Origin: Eunapius fragilis | Lineage: Eukaryota; Porifera; Demospongiae; Spongillida; Spongillidae | Direction: 5' to 3' | NCBI GenBank assembly: GCA_963681505.1 | Contig: OY811984.1 | Location: forward strand, 423,501 to 487,500 | DNA: 64,000 nucleotides | Shown: positions 28,578-40,107 of the stretch, piece by piece | How the letters are laid out: each line of letters begins with the position of its first letter | How positions within the stretch are numbered: position 1 is the stretch's first letter | Program-made: the position numbers and the translations under genes | Notes under the pieces: generated by a model | What the model saw: the letters and a program-made list of their open reading frames with translations, nothing else | What the model was told of the DNA's origin: nothing | The model's database searches: none

Positions 28578-30667
28578 CCAGAAATCCATCTTTCCCTCTC
28601 ACCTGGTGGAATGCACTGGCTATCATTGCACTACCTCCCTGGTCACCATTCATGGTGAGGTCCATGGACACAGAGTTGATGCATGTCCTATCGGGTGATG
28701 CGTCTCCATACATTTCATCGGGGCCGAGCGAGAGATCATGCTCAGTCATGTGACCATTCTCAGACTGCACAAAGACACGGATGGGAGAGGACTCTCCCAG
28801 ACCAATGCCCTTGCTATTTTCTGGGGTCTCAGTAGGCAAGTCCATCAGAAATGGAAGAAGATCGTCATCATTGTCCTCCTCCAGACCTACTGGGGGCGGG
28901 GCTGGCTGTCCTACTGGGGGTGGGGCTGGCTGTCCTACTGGGGGTGGGGCTGGCTGGCTGGTGCACGGTTGTGAGGCTATTGGACCACCCACTTCTCCAG
29001 GGACACCAGACTCTGTGGGATTATTCAAAGACTTTTTATTCATGGTACCAGGGTCCCCACTACCTCCATTGTCATGATCTAAGTCAGTCAACTCAGCATC
29101 TAGTCGTCTCCTAGCAGGCAGGCCCAGCTGATGGGTCTCGTCTGATGTTGACCCCTCAACAAGGCCTAACCCAGCGAGTACAGGTGACAGATTTGTAGCT
29201 GGAAAAGGCGACCCACTCATGGTGCCTGAAGGCACTGCTTTAGTACCCAGACCACCCTCGGGGGGCCCAGTTCCCCCTGACGGAGGGGTGCCAAACTCTT
29301 TGCTCTCTGGTGAGAGGCAGAAATCTCCCAAAGAGGGGCTGATGTCATTCCCCTTTGAAAGGGGTGGGGCCTCTCTACCCCCCAGAAAGCCGCTAGTCTC
29401 CTCTCCCACACCAGTACCTGGGGTGCTGGTATCTTTGCCCCCTGGAAGAGGGCAAGCCTCCCTCCCTCCCTGGGGACTGTCAGTAGTCAATGAAGCTGAC
29501 GTGTTGAGAAGTGAGTTGTCTCTCAGGATGGAGTCACCAAGTGGCTCTAGAGAGACGTCTGACGACTTGTTGAGCTCACTCTCCGGGTTATAGAAGGTGG
29601 AGATGAATGGTCCAAGGGTCTGGTAGGCTGTTTTACGCACCTGTGCCAAGTGGTATGATGGTGTGGTGTGATGGTAAGGTGTGGTGGTAAGGTGGTGGTA
29701 AGGTGTGATGGTAAGGTGTGTTATGATGGTAAGGTGTGATGGAAAGGTGTGGTGGTAAGGTGTGGTGGAAAGGTGTTATGGTGGTAAGGTGCGGTGCTAA
29801 GGTGTAAGATGTGATTCTCATGCATGTCAGTTGGAAGCTAAGTATAAACATTAAGCTGTTAGTCATGTGCTAATTTTATGTTTAAAGGCTAGTCCACTAA
29901 GTAAATTAATAAGCATGTTAGCTAAAATACAATTAATTTGTTTTGCATTTAAAACATGTACAGGGAATATCCTGGAACAATAGAAAATTACAAGCCCAGA
30001 TTCACTGAGTGATTCTGTGGGCTCATAATTGAATTGTTAAACTCAACACTGGTCAATTACATTGTTCACACAAAACAATTTTAAGAACTAACGAGCTATT
30101 TTTTAAGCAAAGCAGTCAATGACAGACAATTGACCTGCATTTACTTGAACAATCCCCCCCCCCCCCTTCCCTGTAGTTCCTAAGCCTAGTAACCTCCTTA
30201 GGCTGCCTGCCTGCTCCTTGTGCTCTCACCCAAGCCCTTAAGCTCTCACCATGAGTAACCTCCTTAGGCTGCCTGCCTGCTCCTTAACCTCTCACCATGC
30301 CTCCTTTGAACCACACCCTTGCAAGCTACATGCAAGCTTTGAAAACTACAAGCATCAGAGATAATTAAGCAACCAAAATTCCTGACTCAAATTAAAAACT
30401 ACTGCCAATGAAAATTATATCAAATTTGAATATGTGGCCACAATTTCAGAGACCTACCCATTTTGAATCATCACGTAACAACTTCAAAAAAGCTGGTGTC
30501 AGTAATGAGTAGCGGGTCTCCATGGTACAACACGCAGCTACTTCAGCATAGACCTCCACGCATGCCTGTACGAGGTATATAACATAAACCCCCACGCACA
30601 TGCCTAACATTTCACATACCTACATCCAACACTCACCCACTTACACCCACCCACCGACCCACCCACC

Positions 30668-30717
<50 letters not shown>

Positions 30718-33027
30718 AACACACCTTTCGTACACCCCATACGTCGTCTTGGCAAAGATGAAGGAAGAACGGAAGCTATATAGGATAAAATGAAAACATA
30801 AACAAGCCCCACCCCCTCCTCCACAAGCATTTAAGCCCCACCCCTCTTCTAACTTTGCATTGTCCTGGCACACCTACCACTGAATCATCCACTGTTCCCT
30901 CGCCAAGAATATGACATAGCTCGCTACAAGTCATGGCTAGTACCTGCATTTAGAGGTTAGAGGGAGAGAAAGTGTAACACCTACACCATATCATACCCCA
31001 CTATCACCTACACCATCACACCCCACTATCACCTACACCATCACACCCCACTATCACCTACACCATCACACCCCACTATCACCTACACCATCACACCCCA
31101 CTATCACCTACACCATCACACCCCACTATCACCTACACCATCACACCCCACTATCACCTACACCATCACACCCCACTATCACCTACACCATCACACCCCA
31201 CTATCACCTACACCATCACACCCCACTATCACCTACACCATCACACCCCACTATCACCTACACCATCACACCCCACTATCACCTACACCATCACACCCCA
31301 CTATCACCTATACCATCATACCCACTATCACCTACACCATATCACCACTGTTACCTTCCGGACATTGAATATAGTGTCAGTTGCCAAGAATGGAAGAAGT
31401 GGTACAAAATGAACGAGGCACAGGTCGCGACCTAACAAAGATGCCACTCGGCTGACCAACTGGGGTGATTTAGATGTGTGCATGTGTGTGCATGAGTGTG
31501 TACGTGTGTATGTGTGTATGTGATGTGTGAATGTGATGTGTGCGTGTGTGTACAAGTGTGTATGTGTGTATGTGATGTGTGAATGTGATGTGTGCGTGTA
31601 TGTACAAGTGTGTATGTGTGAATGTGATGTGTGTATGTGAAGACGTACGACATTTATAAATATTTCAAAAGGTTATGACACAGTATGAAGGCATGGATAG
31701 TGGGAGGGGCATATGAGACGGTAGGATGTTATGAAATGGTACTCACAAGCAGTGTGTCCCCTCTGACATCACAGTTCTCATCTCTGCCAAGACAGTGAAC
31801 CATCACAGCACAGAGGTGCCTTGTGAATGTGTCTGAAGAGACATTAATGGCCTCTAACAAGACATCACAGCAAACTAACCTCTTGCTTTGTTCTGGGCTA
31901 GAAGAGATACTATGACGTTTTGACTGACCTTGCGTACCTGGACAGCAGGCAGGGAGGGATGGAGGGAGGGAAAGATATATGAGGGGGAGAGAAAGAGAGA
32001 TGGGAGAGCAAAGAGAGATGAGAGAAGAGAGATGAGAGAGAGAAGAGAGATGGGACCAATCTTCCTTTACCACTAAATAACAAGCACTCCTAGAGATAAC
32101 ACACACCACTAGAAGGCATACATACAGCTACCTAATAATAAAAGCGGAGGGGGGGGGGGATTTAAAGCAAGCCACTTAGTTAATTAAACACCAGAAACAG
32201 TTAATAACTACTGGTGGTTAATTAAAACTACTGATGGTTAGTAAGACAACTGTTGATTTAATACCATTAGTGACTTGATAGAATGGACTGATGACTAGAT
32301 TAGGTTCTGGTGGTTAGGGTTAGGGTCTGGTGGCTGTTTACTGCGAGTTTACTGCAATCTTTTGAAATTATTAGTAAAAATATCTTTGGTGCACACAACA
32401 TGGAATATAAACAACACAAACGGGGAATGGTGCATTTCCGAGCTTCCACCTGCCTGCTGGTTAAAATCTGTCATCATTCGTAGAGGAACCTCACACAGGC
32501 GTTCCTCATATTCAAGACGACACTCCTCATCTGTGGTGACATCAGCATTCTTGTCTAGAAGGGTCCCGATGGTGCTAAGGACCCGACTCCTGACTTCAGG
32601 ATCTGAACACATGGGAGCAATAGTGAAAACCTGCTGCTACCCTTTGGGCCAATCCCTTTTAAGCCATATGAAAATTTGTTGTCAAGACAACACCAATCAA
32701 GAGTCTATGAGCCATCCATCAGATGGCCTACATAATTGAAGCCGTGCAGTAACCACGGTCCCACATTAAGAGGGCATCTATTAGGATATTAGGTCACCTA
32801 TAGCCTGCTGCTACGACAATATGCCCATCCCAAGACACTCACCAATGTCATTGGCCAGTGCAAACGCTATCTCTAGAATCAGTTCAAAGTCAGCATAGCT
32901 CTTAATATCATCAACAGCATCCAAGATGAGTCTCACAACCATCTCCCTGAATCAAAAATATACAAATGTCCCCCCCTTCTCGTTACGCCTTGCACACACA
33001 CTCACACACACACTCAACACACACACA

Positions 33028-33060
<33 letters not shown>

Positions 33061-33843
33061 CTGCAAAGGAGCACTCAGGGTGTAAGTAACACAAGTAGAC
33101 AAGGTGACATGGTGACAAGGTGCCATGGTGATATGACATAGCTGGTACAACAAAAACCTCCACTCAATAAAGCATTGCAGTGTGGTGCCCCATGTGCAGA
33201 TGGTAGGAGGGGGTGGGGAGGAGGATGGTAGGAGGGGGTGGGGAGGAGGGGGTGGGGAGGAGGATGGTAGGAGGGGACGGGGAGGATGTAGGAGGGGATA
33301 GTAGGAGGGTGTGAGGAGATGGTAGGAGGGTGGGTGAAGGATGAGAGGGATGGTAGAATGATGAGGAGGGAGGAGGGAGAGAGAACAGGAGAAGAGAGGG
33401 GATGAGAGAGATAAATGGGAGCGAGTGATAAGAGGCAAGAAGAGATGATGAAGGAATGAGAGGGAGGGACAGAAGTGAAGTACAAGTGACAATGAGAGAG
33501 GAGGAAAGGAGTTTCTGAGGTAAGGAGAGTCAAACGAGGAAGAGACACATGAAGAAAGGGAGAGAGAAAGGGGAGAGAAATGATGGGGACAGAGGAAGAG
33601 CAGGAATGGAAAAGGGATAGGTATTTTTAAAAATGAAGGAGAGCAAAGGAGAGACAGTCTAGCATTTTATAACCTTTCTCCGGGGTCTTCGTTTTGGCAG
33701 TACTGCTTTAGTTTCTGCAGAGGCGAAGGCTCGCTTACTTCTGCCAATGGGTCCGCATATTCAACCTGAGCAAATTGGTTCGTATCTGCAGACACGGGCC
33801 ATCCGGTGATAAGTTTAAGTGCAGCTACGGCACATTCAAACAT
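24902..33843 (-). CDS. PPP4R1: Protein phosphatase 4 regulatory subunit 1 (HEAT-repeat)
   Basis: Family role: HEAT-repeat regulatory subunit of PP4. Starts at 33843 with MFECAVAALKLITGWPVSAD; TAG and TAA lie just upstream in frame. Following exons, right to left: YADPLAEVSEPSPLQKLKQY, SDPEVRSRVLSTIGTLLDKN (about 32612), LLVAMVHCLGRDENCDVRGD (about 31800), PLLPFLATDTIFNVRK (ends 31360), VLAMTCSELCHILGEGTVDD (about 30944-30880), EVYAEVAACCTMETRYSLL (about 30570-30460), QVRKTAYQTLGPFISTFYNP with a long Ser/Pro/Gly linker (29640-28590), ELQYHCAFSLPAVVRTLGKP (about 28480-28290), RRVLAFSLHELARVLGLSLI (about 27344-27190), further HEAT exons, and SNVRLSVARVLKDTVLS ... DRDVRYFAGN ... EASISTAATY near the end. 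Human PPP4R1 has the same order, including the central linker and the YFAS/STAS tail. A Glu-rich run (about 25000-25040) precedes the stop. Nearly every intron holds a minisatellite or CA tract. Confidence 0.9.
26104..26456. repeat. 18-bp minisatellite, about 19 copies, at a PPP4R1 acceptor
   Basis: Unit GGTGAGGTGGTCAGAGGG. On the minus strand it ends within a few bases of the acceptor CCATCCCCACAG at about 26095-26106. Confidence 0.94.
26814..26868. repeat. (TG)n(AG)n compound microsatellite, PPP4R1 intron
   Basis: TG tract followed directly by an AG tract. Another TG tract lies at 27047-27090 in the next intron. Confidence 0.93.
27358..27622. repeat. 22-bp minisatellite near a PPP4R1 acceptor
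   Basis: Units of GGGATGTGGATGTAAGGGTG(AA), about 10 copies. On the minus strand the array ends about 14 nt before the acceptor TTGCACAG of the RRVLAFSLHEL exon. Confidence 0.9.
28539..28576. repeat. (TG)n, PPP4R1 intron
   Basis: About 19 TG units directly beside the exon ending near 28590. Confidence 0.93.
29650..29812. repeat. Irregular GGTGTGGTGGTAA repeat at a PPP4R1 acceptor
   Basis: Degenerate 10-16 bp units of GGTGTGATGGTAA / GGTGTGGTGGTAA. On the minus strand it ends just before the acceptor TTGGCACAG of the QVRKTAYQTLGP exon. Confidence 0.85.
30661..30712. repeat. (CCCA)n then (CA)n, PPP4R1 intron
   Basis: Short CCCA repeats running into a CA tract. Confidence 0.9.
30990..31346. 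repeat. 25-bp minisatellite, about 13 copies, at a PPP4R1 donor
   Basis: Unit CCACTATCACCTACACCATC plus ACACC, almost identical copies. On the minus strand it begins at the donor of the exon ending IFNVRK (CCGGAAG|GTAACAGTGGTG). Confidence 0.95.
33000..33058. repeat. (CA)n, PPP4R1 intron
   Basis: Interrupted CA tract with CACT steps. Confidence 0.92.
33195..33625. repeat. 430-bp purine tract, PPP4R1 intron
   Basis: Almost only G and A on the plus strand. Left part is a GGATGGTAGGAGGGGGTGGG-type repeat (33195-33340), right part an irregular GAGA/GGAA stretch. Confidence 0.88.
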
Positions 33844-34371
33844 TTCAAAACTAGACGTCCCGCCTTACTAGGTCTGTTACAAAGGGCATAATTGCGCAAG
33901 AGGGCGTACTTCCAATACATTTTATTTAATAGTATAGAGTTTCCGGCCTTTGTCTTTCAGGTGTCAAACTCTACCCTTTACAGCGCAGCAGAGCTCAAAA
34001 TACCAATACTAACCGTAGTTTCCTTCAAGGTCGCGATCCACTTTGGTTAAATCCAGCCTCAATACTGCGCAAAAAAAAAAAAAACACCGCCAATAAACGA
34101 CCCGCTCATTTCACTGACCCGAACCGGTATGAATGTAAACTTACAGTATGAGACGTTAAAAACCTCACCTGCCATTCTCTTGGGACAAACGTAGTTTTAG
34201 CCCTCATAATTACAATACATTAAAGTGAAGTGTGCCAAATAGCTCACGTGCATCACGTCTGCATGCAACTCAAATAGTGCGAGCGTTGCTTTGATTATGT
34301 AAATGCACGTGCAGTTATGAAAATATATGGCTTCATAGTCCAGCACGCGTATAATATTACGGATAATTATT
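33844..34371. other. Region between PPP4R1 start and CAP-Gly gene stop
   Basis: 528 bp holding the PPP4R1 5' flank and the CAP-Gly gene 3' flank. One A-run (about 34069-34084). No gene seen. Confidence 0.6.
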
Positions 34372-34803
34372 TCATGCACTCGTATCACAAATGTCCTCCA
34401 GCGTCGGAATGCACCCTTCAAAGATGTCGTCGCAGCGATATTCTTGTAGCTTATCTACCAACTCTTTGCTGGCCTCAATAATAACCTGTGGTAGCAAGAA
34501 GAGAAAGCAAATGTACATGGGATTAAATGGTGCACAAATTTCTGTTACTTTGGTGTCCTCTTTCAACTCTTCAAGCAATTTCTTCATGTCTGAAGTTTCG
34601 TACACTTCAAGCCTGATCCTCTTCTCGCTCACATCCCTTCTCTTGCATACTTTAGCTAGTTCAGATCTCAGTGCATTGATCCTCCTGAAGATAACAACTT
34701 AACACCCACACACCAGGCTAAGGTAGTAAACATACTGCACTTGTACATTAAACTCCTCGTCCTTCTCCAAGGCTTCAATAGTCCTAAAAAATGATGTTCA
34801 TGC

Positions 34804-34858
<55 letters not shown>

Positions 34859-36145
34859 TACACACATACTTTTGCCACTTTATCTCCTTCTCTCCTCTAC
34901 GCTGCCCATCCTTCAGTTTCTGAAGGGTCTGGGCCATTGACCACCCCTTCAATCCTCCTCCCCAGCTCTCCACCCACTCTCCAAACTCATTCACATCCAC
35001 AAGCTTAGTGTCTGAAGGAAGTGGAGTAGCCACCTCCTTTCTTGGCAAGTTAGAGACAAGCTTGCTGTAACCGGAATGTCAGGAAGAAGTCTCTTAACAA
35101 ACACTCCACATTGGCATACCTTGTGAAGGATGCCTGAGAACTAATGGCCTCCTCAGGGGTGGAGGGTCCCAGGTCATCACACAGCTGTACTGGAGTGTCC
35201 TCACTGCTAACGTCCACCTGAGGTTGTGGCAACAGGGGGTGCGCAGTGGGTTGAGGCATAGCCTCAGTAGTGGCAGGGTGGTGATGGCCATCACTGCTTG
35301 ATGGAAAGTGAGAGTTGTGCTTGTCACAGGCTGGCCTCGCTGAAGAACTGTCCTCAACACAAGCGTGACACTTGTTGGACCTTGGTTCAAGCCTGAGTCA
35401 TACACTTGCAAGGGATTTGGGGGGTGGGGGAGTGGGGGGGGGGGGGGGAGGTGAGGAAAGCCAGCCACTCTACCTGTTCCCAGCCGTTAGTTTCATTCCA
35501 CAAGGCTGTTATGGTGAAGGGTTCCAACACTCATCACCTCCCCCCGCATTTACCAGAGTGCCATACCTCATGTAACAGCTGCACATCCTCCGCCGGAACA
35601 ATCACTCCGTGCATGCTTGGACACCTGAAGAAATATTTCCCCTTGTGCATTCCGTCATGTTCACCCACTGTAAGTTAAAACAGTCGTTGTAAACTCTACA
35701 CACAACTTCAGCGCGCTAACCAGGGTCGTCAAGTTTAGCTCCCACGTACAGCTTTCCGTTCAGGTAAGGACTATCCAGGTCTCCAATGTACTTCACGACT
35801 CCTGGAAACATACCTCCAACGAGTACCCTATCGCCAATTTTAAAAGACGCGATGGGTTTAGCTTGGGTTGCACACATGCTGCTCATTTCTGCCATAAGAG
35901 TCTTGCAATGGAAGCAGCCACACATTTCACAGTTTCTCTTTAGCGGCGGGATGCCAGCCTGCAGCAAGCAATGCTTTGCTCACAAGCTGGACGCTAATGA
36001 TAAGTACAAACCTTAGATGTTGTTTCATCCCTGCTACCTGGGGGGCTCGCACATCGCTCTTCCTTGTAGGACATTTCTTTTGCAAAATGCTTGACAAAAG
36101 CGTTCGTCGCCAAGGGGATAGCTTCGCATTATGGTCCGCTCCCAT
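34372..36145 (-). CDS. CAP-Gly domain protein with coiled-coil tail
   Basis: Not recognised as a named orthologue. Start at 36145 (MGADHNAKLSPWRRTLLSSI); exon 1 joins in phase to an exon with a Cys cluster (NCEMCGCFHC) and a CAP-Gly domain: FKIGDRVLVGGMFPGVVKYI, LYVGAKLDDP, then GEHDGMHKGKYFFRCP and HGVIVPAEDVQLLHE in the next exon (about 35662-35560). The next part is Ser/Pro/His-rich (about 35390-35090), then ECLLRDFFLTF, and a charged helical region (TLQKLKDGQRRGEKEIKW, TIEALEKDEEFNVQVQ, RRINALRSELAKVCKRRDV, MKKLLEELKEDTKVTEI) ending at 34372. CAP-Gly domains bind EEY/F tails of tubulin and EB proteins, so a microtubule role is inferred. The GKNDG-type groove appears here as GEHDGMHKGKYF. 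One (CA)n lies in an intron (34809-34855). Some exon joints between 34860 and 35560 are uncertain. Confidence 0.72.
34809..34857. repeat. (CA)n, CAP-Gly gene intron
   Basis: About 23 CA units with CATA at the right end. Confidence 0.93.
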
Positions 36146-36671
36146 TTTACTCCAGCCGAGGAATTTTAACCCCCTCAAGTTCTCAGCGTATAATTGGAGC
36201 AGAAATTAATATTGTGCCGCCAATGAATTGTTCATGTACATGTGGAGTAGCCAGGCAAGTACTTATACACAGTAACACAGACATGTTGTCTTTGCTAGTC
36301 GGAGGCTAGGCGACTACTGTTCGACTCTGAAGCGCGACAGTTTCTGTAAAATAGTTTTTAGAGGGGGATATTTAAAAACATTCGAATTTCTTTTTTATTT
36401 AACATCGCATTGGGGCTGTTGTTATCGAGGAACTAGGCTTTTTTTTTTCCTGCTCCCTTTTTTGTAACATAAGGTGAGGTAAGAAGACAAAATGGGGGGA
36501 GCATGCTCTGTGTATTAGTGTATTCTTCGCGTTTCTTGTGTTTGTTCCTTTTGTCTGCTTCTGACTGTGCACCTTACTGTATGTTTGCATACTCATTTGT
36601 CGAACACCGGTACACCTGCACACAAACATGACCGAAAACGAACAGGTAGCAATCCAGCCGTCAAACTAGCA
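36146..36671. promoter_or_regulatory. Divergent promoter region, CAP-Gly gene / MTG gene
   Basis: 526 bp between opposed start codons. Contains T-rich stretches (36385-36400, 36440-36450). An upstream in-frame ATG at 36567 could extend the MTG protein by 35 residues, so the right border is uncertain. Confidence 0.5.
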
Positions 36672-39600
36672 ATGGACGACGGTATCATCCTTAAGAGCGG
36701 CGCACCCACCATGTCCAACGCTGCAGCTGTCACTCTACCGCCGCCTGCCGGCGTAGAGGGGGCCAGACTAATGAAGCAAGCGGGCACACCAATGCCCAGG
36801 GTCACACCACCCACGCTAACCCCCCAGAGGACCTTTGAAGAGGCAGGGGGGAAGTGCAGTGTTGCAGCCCAGACCATAAATCAGGGCAGTATGGTGGAAA
36901 GGTCTGCTTCACCCCTCAAATTCAAAGCTCCCACTGTCGCTGGCACCAGCACTCCCCTCCACAACAATGGCGGAGGGGAGGGCTCACCCTCTCAGGAAGT
37001 ATCTACCACGGCTATGATGACAAGTCATGTGACTGGTCACATGCAAGTTGCTCCTCATTCTGGCGACGCAGGAAGGTCCTCGTCTGGTGAGAAAGCGCTG
37101 TCGCATGCTAATAAAGTCACACCTACTTCTGGCAATCTTTCACCTGCATCTTCAGAGCACAGCAGCAGTAGCCATGACGACAGAGACCCTTCCTTGTTTA
37201 ACAAACAAGTGGCAAAGTTAAAACGCTTTTTCACAACGTTGCAAGAGTTTGCTAACAAAATATCTCAGGAGGTGGCAGAGCAGGTTCAAGAGCTCATTAC
37301 AGCCCTTGTGGTAAGACATTGTGGGTGAGGTGTGTGTTAGCGTGTGCGTGTGTTTGTGTGTGCATGCATGTGTGTGTGCATGCGTGTGTGCATACATGTG
37401 TGTATGTGTGTGCATACATGTGTGTATGTGTAGTGCATTTAATAACTAATACACACCTTTACCCTCTTTTCAGAATGGTACAGTAACAGTTGTTGAGTTC
37501 CACCAGGAAATTCAGAGTGTCACAAACCATCCACTTAAGGAATTTATCATCCCATTTCTCAAGGTACCCAACAGTTTGTTTGCTATGAGCCCTCCCTCCC
37601 TCCCTCCCTCCATCCCTCCCTCCATCCCTCCCACCCTCCCTCCCTCCCTCCCTCCCTCCCTCCCTCCCACCCTCCCTCCCTCCCTCCCTCCCTCCCGCCC
37701 ATCTTACATCCTCTTCCAGGAAAGCCTAGACCCTCTTCGACAGCATTTGAAGACAAGTTCCCAGGACATAGCTGACATTCTGGAGGTGGTGCAGACCCCT
37801 GGACCTAACTTGGGTCTGACTCCACAGCTTATTGACAGTGAGCTTCCGGTTCTTCCTTCCACTAAGCCACCTTGCTTCGTATCGACTCCAAGTCCCAGCT
37901 CCTTGACAACACAGACGGCCAATCCCATAACCAGGGTATCCTCCTCCCCACCACCAAGGCCCTCCAATCTTGCCATATTCTCTTCTGGGAGCATGGAGGA
38001 CTCCTCTGAACTTAGTCCCCCCAGTGGATCACCACCTGCACACAACTCTGGATCCCGGAAGCGATCATGGAACACTGTGTAAGCCCTCTGGAGCCAAGTG
38101 TTTTATTCACTTCCTGTCAATTTCTGTTTGTGGCCAAAGATTAGTTTGTGGTCTTAAGTTGGTGTAACCTATATGTGTGATGTGTGTCCTTAGTTGTGTG
38201 TGTTAGGGATGCATGGCATGTAATGTGTGGATGTTTGTGGCATGTTTGTATGTGTGTGTGTGTTTGTGTGTGTGGGTGTTATGTATACAGTTGCAGCATC
38301 TCTACTGGAAGGCCTTGTGCAACTCAGACCTCTTACATTTTTGAAGTTATTTTCCGTTTGTTTTTATTTTGACCAGGCAAGACAAGGGAAGAGGCCAAAA
38401 TCCAGACCTTGACAAAGATAGAGGACACTCCTTGGATCCAGACAAGGTAGACTGAACTACCCAGAGTTGCACGTCAGCCAAACCATCCCACTTCCCTCTT
38501 CCTCAGGTTGCAACAAAACGTCCTAGGCCCCCTGTGCCATCTGATCTCGATAGTGTGATTCCCAGCACTGAAGTTGCGTCACTCCACTCCACGCCAACAC
38601 TTCAGCAGGTCCAGTCCTTGCCTGCCCACTTCTCCAACTCTACCCCCAGCAGTGGCACGGTTGGGATGTCTAATGCACCCACCCTCATGGCTGCCGTGGC
38701 TGTTACACCCTCAGTCGTGTCTGCTGTTACTCCAGCAGTCCCCTCAGATGTACGTACTGTGCAGACAAATAGCGTGACCTCCTCCTCCCTACCCGCTACC
38801 ATGGCAGTTTGGTTGAATGAAGACTGGGGTCATATTGACGTGGTGAGTTGTAATTTCTCATTACCTAGGGAAAATTGTGCGCACATGTATCTGTTCACGT
38901 GTGCACGTCTAAGGGTCATCAAAGGTTTTGTACAGTCTTTTTACTCCCATCTGTCAAATCCTTTTTGACTGAGACTATGGCAATGGTAGACTAGTCTTTC
39001 TGCAAGGCCTGAACTGAACAGTATTGGCCGAAAAGTGTTGATCCAGCTGTTTTAAATGTCATCTGGAGGGTGTGTTTATCGTTTTTGGGCTATCAATGCC
39101 AGCCTTTGGGGGAGGGAGTGGGGGATCCTTGTAGGTTATATGTGATCTTTAGTTGGTTCTTGATATTACCTACCAGTGCCTGTAATTAGTTATATGTGAT
39201 GACTTCTGTCACATTTTTAGTGCTTGTGGGTTATGAATTTATTTAGGGTTACAGTACTTGCCTTTGCCATCAGTGGTTTCTACTTCCTTTGTTTCTAACA
39301 CCTTTAGCCAAACAGGTACAAATCAATCTTTAGCACCTATGTCATAAGCTCTGTATTATCAGTGCTATCAATGCCAGTGTGATCCGTGGTGGTGGTGATA
39401 GGTCGTAGACATTACATTGTTTTATGAGTGATAGCACTCTCAGTAGTGCTCTAGCTAAAATGGTTCATTTTGGCCCATGATATTTAGTTGGTTATGTGTG
39501 ACCATTCTTTGAGTATGGTTGGCCATTAGATGGAGTGATCAGAATTCAAGGAGGTGGATGATTGGAAAGGGTTTTGTGAAGTGTGCTTTCATAGCCCGTT

Positions 39601-40067
39601 ACCTTAGAGAGGAAACTGCTTGTGCTTACAGCTGGTCAGCTGGTGTTCCTTCCCCTAAAGATGCTAGGTGCTATACAACAGATGCTTGAAAAGACACACA
39701 ATGCAGTGAACACACTTAGGGACAGGCTGGCAGTGGTGGAACTAGCAATACAGCAGACCCGCACAGAGCAAGAGCGGAAAGAGGTAATATTTCCCTTTTC
39801 AATGTTGTCATAGTAATGCGCTTGCCATGCTTCACAGGAATTGGAGAAGGAAGTGGAACGAAGGGTCTCAGAGGCAGTAGAGAAGGTCAGGTTAACTGCA
39901 GCTGAAGAAAGGCAGAAGCTGCTAGCTGAAGCTAGTAAACACATGATAGATTCATTGAACTCCATGCGTGGCGAGTTGGAGGGAAGGATGAGCCAGGCAC
40001 AAGCCTTGGCTATTGAGGAAGCTTTAAAGCAGGCAAATATGCAGAGCAACACCAGAGAGGTGGGTGT

Positions 40068-40107
<40 letters not shown>

